Source: Solirubrobacter pauli (GTDB lineage Bacteria; Actinomycetota; Thermoleophilia; Solirubrobacterales; Solirubrobacteraceae). Taken from it: a stretch of DNA of 64,000 nucleotides. The translations under genes were made by a program, and so were the position numbers. The notes beneath the pieces were generated by a model. It worked only from the letters and a program-made list of their open reading frames with translations, did not search any database and was not told where the DNA came from. This document shows, piece by piece, positions 17,575-24,290 of the stretch. The DNA lies in assembly GCF_003633755.1 (NCBI RefSeq), contig NZ_RBIL01000001.1, positions 543,426-607,425 of the forward strand, written 5' to 3'. Position 1 is the stretch's first letter. Each line of letters opens with the position of its first letter.

Positions 17575-20112
17575 ATGACCGCCGGTGGCCTCGTCGAGGC
17601 CCTTCCTCGCGACAATGATCCCGACGCCCTGTACGAGGCGTTCATGGCGTGGAGCGAGGAGCAGGGGCTGCAGCTCTATCCGCACCAGGAAGAGGCGGCG
17701 ATCGAGCTGTTCAGCGGCAACAACGTCGTGCTCGCCACGCCGACGGGCAGCGGGAAGTCGATGGTTGCGATCGCCGCGCACTTCGCGGCGATGGCGGCGG
17801 ACGAGGTCACGTACTACACGGCGCCGATCAAGGCGCTGGTGTCCGAGAAGTTCTTCGCGCTGTGCGCGATCTTCGGGGCGGAGAACGTGGGCATGCTCAC
17901 GGGCGACGCGTCCGTCAACTCCCGCGCCCCGATCATCTGCTGCACGGCCGAGGTGCTGGCGAACATCGCGCTGCGTGAGGGGGCGGACGCGGACATCGGC
18001 CAGGTCGTGATGGACGAGTTCCACTTCTACGCCGAGCCGCAGCGGGGCTGGGCGTGGCAGGTGCCGCTGCTCACGCTCCCCCAGGCGCAGTTCCTTCTGA
18101 TGAGCGCCACGCTCGGCGACGTCACCGACCTGAGAGAGGACCTGACCGCCCGCACCGGGCGGGAGACCGCGCTCGTCGACACGGCCGAGCGCCCGGTGCC
18201 GCTGCACTTCACGTGGAGCCTGGAGCCGCTGCACGAGCTCATCGAGGACCTCGTGAAGGCCGACCAGGCGCCCGTCTACGTCGTCCACTTCACCCAGGCG
18301 AGCGCCCTCGAGCGGGCGCAATCGCTGCTCTCCGCGAAGCTCTGCACACGGGAGGAACGCGACCGGATCGCCGAGGCCATCGGCGCGTTCCGCTTCACCG
18401 CCGGCTTCGGCAAGACGCTCTCTCGCCTCGTCCGGGCCGGCATCGGCGTCCACCACGCCGGCATGCTGCCCCGCTATCGCCGCCTGGTCGAGCAGCTCGC
18501 CCAGACCGGGCTCCTCAAGGTGGTCGCCGGCACCGACACGCTGGGCGTCGGCATCAACGTCCCGATCCGCACGGTCGTGTTCACCGGCCTCGCGAAGTTC
18601 GACGGCACCAACCACCGCATCCTCAAGGCCCGCGAGTTCCACCAGATCGCCGGGCGGGCGGGACGCGCGGGCTTCGACACGTCCGGCTACGTGGTCGTCC
18701 AGGCCCCCGAGCACACGATCGAGAACGCGCGACGGCTCGCCAAGGCGGGCGACGACCCCGTCAAGAAGAAGCGCGTCCAGAAGGTCAAGGCCCCCGAGGG
18801 CGCCGTCAGCTGGACGGAGGAGACGTTCGAGCGCCTGCGCAACGCCACGCCCGAGTCGCTCGTGTCGCGCATGCGCGTCAACCACGCCGTGATCCTCAAC
18901 GTGATCAACCAGCGCGGCGACTCCGACGAGGTCCTGCGCACCCTCCTCGAGGACAGCCACGAGGACGAGCGGGGCAAGACGCGGCTGCTCAACCAGGCCG
19001 AGTCCCTCAAGGAGGAGCTGCTCGCGTCGGGCGTGCTCGAACGCCTCGACCCGCCGGACGAGGACGGCCGCACGCTCGAGCTCGCGCCCGCCCTGCAGCA
19101 GGACTTCGCGCTCAACCAGCCGCTCGCGAGCTTCGCCCTCGTCGCCTTCGACCTCCTCGACACCGAGTCTGAGACGTTCACCTTCGACGTCCTCAGCGTG
19201 GTCGAGGCGATCCTCGACGACCCGTTCCCGGTGCTCATGGCGCAGTCGAAGCTGGCCCGCGGCGAGGCCATCCAGGCGATGAAGGCCGAGGGCATCGAGT
19301 ACGAAGAGCGGATGGAGCTGCTGGAGGAGGTCAGCTACCCGAAGCCGCTCGAGGAAGGGCTCAAGCACGCGCTCGGCCAGTACCGCGAGACGCACCCGTG
19401 GGTGTCCGAGGACGACCTCTCCCCCAAGTCGGTCGTGCGCGACATGTACGAGAACGGCCAGACGTTCTCCGAGTTCGTCGCCCACTACGGCGTCCAGCGG
19501 TCCGAGGGTGCGGTCCTGCGCTACCTCAGCGACACCTACCGCGCGCTGCGCCAGACCGTGCCCGAGCGCCACAAGACCGACGAGCTCGACGACATCGTCG
19601 AGTGGCTCGGCGAGATGATCCGCCAGACCGACTCCTCGCTGCTCGACGAGTGGGAGGCGCTGACCGACCCGGAGGCCGTGCAGCGCGCCGCCGAGGCGGT
19701 CGCCGCGGGCGAGGAGCTCGCCCCGGTGCGCCCGATCTCCGCCAACGTGCGCGCGTTCCGCGTGATGGTCCGCAACGCGATGTTCCAGAAGGTGCAGCTC
19801 GCGAGCCGCGACGACTTCGGCCGCCTCGCGGCGCTCGAGGGCGGCGAGCGCCCGACGATGCGCGCGCACCTGTGGGAAGCGGCGCTCGGCAAGTACTGGG
19901 ACGAGCACGAGGCGCTCGACGCGGGGCCGGAGGCGCGCAGCCCCGAGCTGTTCGTCGTCGACACGGCCAACCCGCGCCTCTGGTCCGTGCGCCAGATCAT
20001 CAACGACCCCGACGGCAACCACGACTGGGCGATCGTCGCCGAGGTCGACCTCGACGCCTCCGACGTCGCCGGCGAGCCGGTCATCCGCACGCAGTCGTTC
20101 GCATGCGGATAG
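17575..20112 (+). CDS. SKI2-like DEAD/DEAH-box RNA helicase with DUF3516-type C-terminus
   Basis: 845 aa. ATPTGSGKS (about residues 54-62) is the Walker A motif, VMDEFHFYAE (about 142-151) the DEAD-box variant and MSATLGD motif III. Motif VI is HQIAGRAGRAG in the second RecA-like domain. The long C-terminal part (about 430-845) matches the actinobacterial helicase extension known as DUF3516. It would unwind RNA or DNA using ATP, with a role in RNA turnover possible but unproven. Its last 10 nt overlap the start of a Vgb-like gene, suggesting coupling. Confidence 0.88.
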   Translation: MTAGGLVEALPRDNDPDALYEAFMAWSEEQGLQLYPHQEEAAIELFSGNNVVLATPTGSGKSMVAIAAHFAAMAADEVTYYTAPIKALVSEKFFALCAIFGAENVGMLTGDASVNSRAPIICCTAEVLANIALREGADADIGQVVMDEFHFYAEPQRGWAWQVPLLTLPQAQFLLMSATLGDVTDLREDLTARTGRETALVDTAERPVPLHFTWSLEPLHELIEDLVKADQAPVYVVHFTQASALERAQSLLSAKLCTREERDRIAEAIGAFRFTAGFGKTLSRLVRAGIGVHHAGMLPRYRRLVEQLAQTGLLKVVAGTDTLGVGINVPIRTVVFTGLAKFDGTNHRILKAREFHQIAGRAGRAGFDTSGYVVVQAPEHTIENARRLAKAGDDPVKKKRVQKVKAPEGAVSWTEETFERLRNATPESLVSRMRVNHAVILNVINQRGDSDEVLRTLLEDSHEDERGKTRLLNQAESLKEELLASGVLERLDPPDEDGRTLELAPALQQDFALNQPLASFALVAFDLLDTESETFTFDVLSVVEAILDDPFPVLMAQSKLARGEAIQAMKAEGIEYEERMELLEEVSYPKPLEEGLKHALGQYRETHPWVSEDDLSPKSVVRDMYENGQTFSEFVAHYGVQRSEGAVLRYLSDTYRALRQTVPERHKTDELDDIVEWLGEMIRQTDSSLLDEWEALTDPEAVQRAAEAVAAGEELAPVRPISANVRAFRVMVRNAMFQKVQLASRDDFGRLAALEGGERPTMRAHLWEAALGKYWDEHEALDAGPEARSPELFVVDTANPRLWSVRQIINDPDGNHDWAIVAEVDLDASDVAGEPVIRTQSFACG

Positions 20113-20894
20113 CGCTGGACGGCGGGCCATACGCGGTCGCGGCCGCACCCGACGGCGCGCTGTGGGTGACGCTCGCGGACGCGGGCGAGATCGCGCGCGT
20201 GACCATGGACGGCGACGTCACCCGGCACCGCGCCGGCAAGAAGCCGATGCAGATCACCCCGCACGGGTGGTTCACGTTCGCGGGCGGGGTCGGCCGGATC
20301 ACGCCCGACGGGCTCGTCACGACCACCAAGGTCGGCGGCAACCCCTACGGCATCGTCGAAGGCCCGGACGGCGCCGTCTGGTTCACCGCCGAGAACACGG
20401 TCGGGCGCTTCAACGGGAAGTTCCAGTGGTACGCCGCGCCGTCGACGCCCGCGATGATCGCCAACGGCCCCGACGGCGCGCTGTGGTTCACGCTCAACGC
20501 GACCAGCGCGGTCGGCCGGATCACCACCGACGGCACCCTGACCGTGCGCGAGCTGCCGACGCCGCAGGCCGGCCCGGTCGGCATCTGCGGCACCCACGAC
20601 GCGGTGTGGTTCACCGAGATCCTCGCGAACCAGCTCGGCCGCGTCGGCGTCGACGACGTCGTGCAGGAGCTCCCGCTCGCCGAGAACGCCAAGCCGCACG
20701 CCGTCATCCCCGCCCAGGCCGACGGCGTCTGGGTGAGCCTGTGGGGCGCGCACGCGGTCGCCCACATCGCTGACGACGGCGAGTACGCGGAGATCCCGCT
20801 CGAGCACGGCGCCGAGCCGCACGGCATGGCCGTCGGCGGGGATGGCGCCCTCTGGGTCGCGTGCGAGGCCGGCTACCTCGAGCGCATCGGCTAG
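20103..20894 (+). CDS. Virginiamycin B lyase-like beta-propeller protein
   Basis: 263 aa built from about six repeats of the form PDGAxWFT-x(n)-GRIT, for example GPDGAVWFTAENTVGRF, GPDGALWFTLNATSAVGRIT and HDAVWFTEI. This is the Vgb/streptogramin-lyase propeller fold. Streptogramin lyase activity cannot be inferred, since many such proteins have other roles. No signal peptide is seen, so it is probably cytoplasmic. The ATG at 20103 lies inside the helicase 3' end. The TAG stop at 20892 also forms the -10 of the next gene. Confidence 0.75.
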   Translation: MRIALDGGPYAVAAAPDGALWVTLADAGEIARVTMDGDVTRHRAGKKPMQITPHGWFTFAGGVGRITPDGLVTTTKVGGNPYGIVEGPDGAVWFTAENTVGRFNGKFQWYAAPSTPAMIANGPDGALWFTLNATSAVGRITTDGTLTVRELPTPQAGPVGICGTHDAVWFTEILANQLGRVGVDDVVQELPLAENAKPHAVIPAQADGVWVSLWGAHAVAHIADDGEYAEIPLEHGAEPHGMAVGGDGALWVACEAGYLERIG

Positions 20895-20897
20895 CGT
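20892..20897 (+). promoter_or_regulatory. Leaderless -10 element overlapping a stop codon
   Basis: TAGCGT begins with the TAG stop of the propeller gene and is followed by 6 nt and the GTG start of the methyltransferase at 20904. One TAG appears to serve as stop codon and as the TA of a -10. Confidence 0.5.
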
Positions 20898-20903
20898 GCG
20901 CAT

Positions 20904-21659
20904 GTGGGCTTCTTCACCACGGCCGCGGGCGACTACGACCGGCACATCGGTCGGTACGGCCGAGCGCTCGCGCGCGAGCTGATCGCGGCGGCCGAGGTCC
21001 AGCCCGGTGCCCGCGTGCTCGACGTCGGCTGCGGCCCGGGCGCGCTGACCGCGGCGCTGCTCGCCCACGGCGCGACCGTGGCGGCGATCGACCCGTCCGA
21101 GCCGTTCGCGACCGCCTGCGCGAAGCGCCACCCGGCCGCCGACGTGCGCGTCGGCGCGGCCGAGTCGCTGCCCTTCGCCGACTCGGCCTTCGACGCCACG
21201 CTCGCCCAGCTCGTCGTGAACTTCATGGCGGACGCCCAGGCGGGCGTATGCGAGATGATCCGCGTGACCAGGCCGGGCGGCGTGGTCGCCGCCGCGGTGT
21301 GGGACTACGCGGACGGCATGACGATCCTGCGCGCGTTCTGGGACGCGGCGAAGACGATCGACCCGGACGCGGCCGACGAGAGCCAGATGCGCTACTGCAC
21401 GCCCGACGCGCTGGCGGACCTGTGGGCGGACCTCGCCGACGTGCACGTGCGCGAGGCGAACGTGCGCGCGGACTACGAGAGTTTCGAGGATCTGTGGGCG
21501 CCGCTCGAGTCCGGCGTGGCGCCGTCGGGCGCGTTCACCGTCAACCTCGCCTCGGAGCCGCGCGCCGCGCTCAAGCGCGAGCTGCGCACCCGGCTCGCCG
21601 TGGGCGACGAGCCGTTCGCGCTCACCGCCCGCGCCTGGGTGGTGACCGGGCGAACCTAA
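20904..21659 (+). CDS. Class I SAM-dependent methyltransferase (UbiE/Methyltransf_11-like)
   Basis: 251 aa. Motif I is VLDVGCGPGALTAALLAHG (about residues 41-59), motif II has AIDPSEPFATAC, the post-I motif has AESLPFADSAFDATLAQ and motif III has VTRPGGVVAAAVWDYADG. This is a standard small-molecule methyltransferase of unknown substrate. The start is GTG 20904, directly after a leaderless-type -10. The stop lies inside a bidirectional hairpin terminator shared with the convergent minus-strand gene. Confidence 0.85.
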   Translation: MGFFTTAAGDYDRHIGRYGRALARELIAAAEVQPGARVLDVGCGPGALTAALLAHGATVAAIDPSEPFATACAKRHPAADVRVGAAESLPFADSAFDATLAQLVVNFMADAQAGVCEMIRVTRPGGVVAAAVWDYADGMTILRAFWDAAKTIDPDAADESQMRYCTPDALADLWADLADVHVREANVRADYESFEDLWAPLESGVAPSGAFTVNLASEPRAALKRELRTRLAVGDEPFALTARAWVVTGRT

Positions 21660-21679
21660 AGGCCCTGGGCCTTTAGGTT
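21653..21679. terminator. Bidirectional terminator spanning both stop codons
   Basis: AACCTAAAGGCCC (21653-21665) and GGGCCTTTAGGTT (21667-21679) are perfect 13-nt complements around a single base. The stem includes the plus-strand TAA (21657-21659) and the minus-strand TAA (21673-21675), so one hairpin ends both convergent transcripts. Confidence 0.75.
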
Positions 21680-22506
21680 GTGCAGCGGCGCAGGTCGGCC
21701 TTGGACTTGCCCACCGCCGGGCCGGTCGTGTCGAGGTGCTGGCCCGTGCGGCCGTTGTGGATCTCGACCGTGCAGCTGCTCGACGGCAGGCGGGCGGCGA
21801 AGACCCGCACGACGTCGTAGCCACGTAGGCGCACCGCCGGAACCGTGACCCGCCCGGTGCCGACCAGCCGCACCCGGCGCACCCGCGGCGAGACCATGCC
21901 GAAGACGAACACCGCCCCGCCGATCCGCTCCCAGCGCGGGTTCGTGCGACAGCTCTCCTCGGCTTCCCCGCGGTACCGAAGTCGCAGGCACGGCGTGCGC
22001 TTGTCCTCCGGCGCGACCGGGAACCCGGGCGGGAGCAGTACGGTCAGCGTGGCACCGCCGAAGCGCCGCGCGGTCACGGCTTTCGAGCCCGCCGGCGTGC
22101 GCCGCGGCGGGAAGCTGGTCGCGATCACCAGCGCCCGCCAGCGCTCCGGCGACACCGGCTGGACCGACTCGGCGACCGCCCGGAGCTGCTCGTCGCGCGG
22201 CTTGCCGTCCAGCGCGACCGTCAGCTCGCGGTCACCCTCGACCCAGCGCAGCGAGCGGCCGTAGACGTCGCCGTCGCTGGACAGCTCCTCGAAGTCGGCG
22301 GGCAGGCCGTGCACGGTCGTGTCCGGGACGACCGGCTCGCCGCTCGGCGCCGTCACCTCCAGCGTGAGCGGCGCGTCGTTCGGATCCTGCGGCTTGTCCC
22401 AGTAGGAGCTGACCTGGCGCCCGTTCGACTCGGTCGCCTGCTGCAGCGTCCAGCCCGCCGGTGGGGCCGTGATCACGAACCCGGCGATCAGCGCTTCGAG
22501 GAGCAT
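21673..22506 (-). CDS. Uncharacterised protein with hydrophobic N-terminus
   Basis: 277 aa from ATG 22506, chosen because it starts 10 nt after the upstream stop. A longer form from 22557 would overlap that gene by 41 nt. It begins with a short hydrophobic stretch (LLEALIAGFVITAP), is otherwise soluble, and has Trp/Arg-rich beta-type segments and several Cys near the C-terminus (SSSCTVEIHNG, LRRCTT). I recognise no family. It follows the FUSC and GNAT genes on the same strand and is probably the last gene of that operon. Confidence 0.55.
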   Translation of the reverse strand: MLLEALIAGFVITAPPAGWTLQQATESNGRQVSSYWDKPQDPNDAPLTLEVTAPSGEPVVPDTTVHGLPADFEELSSDGDVYGRSLRWVEGDRELTVALDGKPRDEQLRAVAESVQPVSPERWRALVIATSFPPRRTPAGSKAVTARRFGGATLTVLLPPGFPVAPEDKRTPCLRLRYRGEAEESCRTNPRWERIGGAVFVFGMVSPRVRRVRLVGTGRVTVPAVRLRGYDVVRVFAARLPSSSCTVEIHNGRTGQHLDTTGPAVGKSKADLRRCTT

Positions 22507-22516
22507 GCGAGCGCTC

Positions 22517-23629
22517 TTACCCGCTCGCGGCGCGCACCGCGCCCGTCGCCTCCTCATAGGTGAGCCCGATCCCGGTCAGCAGGTCGGTCGCCGTCGACCG
22601 GATCTGGCCGACGATCACCGACACGGACAGGTTCGTCGTGCCCTCCAGCACGCGGGTCGCGGTCGCGGCGGCGCGCAGCGCGGGCTCGCGGACCGCGTCG
22701 AAGCCCTCGCCGGCCTCGAGCGCCGTGGCCAGCGCCTGGACCGCGCGACCGAGGTCGTCGAGCGCCTCGGCCACGTCCGGCGGCACGTTCTCGTCGAGCG
22801 CCAGCGCCCGCATCGCCCCGCGGGCGAGCACCCGCACGTTGCGCACCGCCAGGTCGATCCGCGCCGCCGCCTCCGCGTAGAACTCGACCGTCCCCCGCGC
22901 GCGCCGCCGCGCGGGCGAGATGCGGGTGGTCGAGCGCCCCTCCTGCGCGGCGGCGAAGAAGCGCTCGCCGAACTCGTCGATCCCGCGGGCCCGGACCAGG
23001 CTGTCCTCGGCCGCCTCCGGATCCCGCGCGCGCAACGCGGCCGCGATGTCGCGCAGCGTCGCCGCCAGCTCCTCCAGCACCGGCTGGGCCGCGCCGCGCA
23101 GGATCCGCACGGGGTCGGACGGCAGGAGGACGGCAGCCACGCCGAGCGCCACGAGCCCGCCGGTCAGCGCGTCCAGCGTGCGCGCGAAGGAGAAGCCGTC
23201 CGTCGGCGGCGTGATGGTGAACACGAGCGCGGCGGAGATCGCGACCTGGTTGACGAACAGCTGGCTCTTGCCGAAGAACAGCCCCAGTCCCATCGAGATG
23301 AACACGGCGAGCGCGAGCTGCGGCACGCCCTCGCCGATCTGGAACGCGAGCAGGTCGGCGACCGCCACGCCGATCGTGACCGCGAACACCAGCTCCATCG
23401 CCCGGCGGCCACGCTCGTGGTAGCTCTGCCCGAGCGCGATGATCGCCGAGACGGGCGCGAAGAACGGGGCTGCGTGCCCCCACAGCCACTTGGCCACGGC
23501 CCATGAGATCGCGACGGCGACCGCCGCCTGGACCATCACCCGCCAACCGGACTTGACCCGGTGCCAGCGCGTCGTCATCGACACGCGCGAGCGCTCGCCC
23601 ATCTCCTCGAACAGGCCGTCCGGGATCAC
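22517..23629 (-). CDS. FUSC-family (aromatic acid exporter-like) membrane protein
   Basis: 370 aa. After a short basic N-terminus come four to six closely spaced hydrophobic segments (about residues 30-165), including HAAPFFAPVSAIIALGQ and ERGRRAMELVFAVTIGVAVAD (the latter quoted as RRAMELVFAVTIGV), typical of FUSC/ArAE proteins. A long helical cytoplasmic domain follows (about 175-370). FUSC proteins export aromatic acids or related compounds, sometimes with partner subunits. The substrate here is unknown. The start is GTG 23629, overlapping the stop of the upstream acetyltransferase (GTGA). Confidence 0.8.
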   Translation of the reverse strand: MIPDGLFEEMGERSRVSMTTRWHRVKSGWRVMVQAAVAVAISWAVAKWLWGHAAPFFAPVSAIIALGQSYHERGRRAMELVFAVTIGVAVADLLAFQIGEGVPQLALAVFISMGLGLFFGKSQLFVNQVAISAALVFTITPPTDGFSFARTLDALTGGLVALGVAAVLLPSDPVRILRGAAQPVLEELAATLRDIAAALRARDPEAAEDSLVRARGIDEFGERFFAAAQEGRSTTRISPARRRARGTVEFYAEAAARIDLAVRNVRVLARGAMRALALDENVPPDVAEALDDLGRAVQALATALEAGEGFDAVREPALRAAATATRVLEGTTNLSVSVIVGQIRSTATDLLTGIGLTYEEATGAVRAASG

Positions 23630-24189
23630 AGCGGCCGCGTGCCGTCAGGGAAGGCCTGCACGTGGCCGGGTAGGGCACGCCGGTATTCGACGAGGTCCAG
23701 GCCGAGCAGAGGCTCCGCGAACGCGCGGCCCTCGACGGCCCAACCCTCGCGCTCGTAGAACGCCCGCGCCCGGGCCGCGCCGTGCGGCGTGTACAGCCGG
23801 ATCGACGTGCTCCCGCGCCGCGCCGCCTCGTCCAGCCCGAGGCGGTGCAGGCGCGCCGCCAGGCCCGTCCCCCACCAGCGGGGACGGACGAACAGCATCC
23901 ACAGGTGCGCCCGGCCGGGGATCGTCACGTGCGGACGGTCGCGCTCCGTGGCGAGGGTGATGCCGACGTGGCCCGCCTGCTCGCCGTCGGGGTCGAGCGC
24001 CATCGCGCACCAGGTCGTCCGTGCACGAAGCCGTTCACGGATCGCGCGGATCTCCAGCGTCCGCGGCGGCGGCTCCCAGCCGTCCGGCGCCCATTCGCGG
24101 TAGGACTCGAAGCCGAGCCGCGTGGTGGAGGCCAGGGCGATCGCGTCGTCAGGCACCGCGATCCGGATGTCCAGTTCCGGCAGGGTCAA
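23626..24189 (-). CDS. GNAT-family N-acetyltransferase
   Basis: 187 aa. It has the acetyl-CoA-binding block MLFVRPRWWGTGLAARLHRLGL (residues about 96-117, key Arg/Gly pattern RPRWWGTGLA) and the C-terminal RARAFYEREGW. The start is TTG 24189, since no in-frame ATG precedes the fold and DIRIAVPDDA is the usual first strand. It would transfer acetyl from acetyl-CoA to an unknown amine. Its stop overlaps the FUSC gene start. Confidence 0.82.
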   Translation of the reverse strand: MTLPELDIRIAVPDDAIALASTTRLGFESYREWAPDGWEPPPRTLEIRAIRERLRARTTWCAMALDPDGEQAGHVGITLATERDRPHVTIPGRAHLWMLFVRPRWWGTGLAARLHRLGLDEAARRGSTSIRLYTPHGAARARAFYEREGWAVEGRAFAEPLLGLDLVEYRRALPGHVQAFPDGTRPL

Positions 24190-24266
24190 AGCTGAAGCTC
24201 AAGTGGAGGGTTAGATGCTCCCCCATTCGGGTCTGAACCCTACCCCGTCGGCTCAAGCGGGCCTCC

Positions 24267-24284
24267 CCGGATGCCGACATCCGG
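24267..24284 (+). promoter_or_regulatory. Hairpin in the ribosome-binding region of the cell-wall hydrolase
   Basis: CCGGATG pairs with CATCCGG across the 4-nt loop CCGA, ending 6 nt before the GTG start at 24291. It occupies the place where a Shine-Dalgarno sequence would be. A second imperfect stem, GGGTTAGA with TCTGAACCC, lies at about 24208-24240. Confidence 0.45.
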
Positions 24285-24290
24285 ATCAAC

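Noticed and set aside
17470-20148. 892-codon minus-strand frame opposite the helicase
   Set aside because: It is antisense to an intact helicase. Its protein is a low-complexity mixture of Arg, Leu, Val and Gly.
24190-24290. A c-di-AMP (ydaO) riboswitch before the cell-wall hydrolase
   Set aside because: The leader is only about 100 nt and none of the conserved ydaO core sequences could be found. Only simple hairpins are seen.
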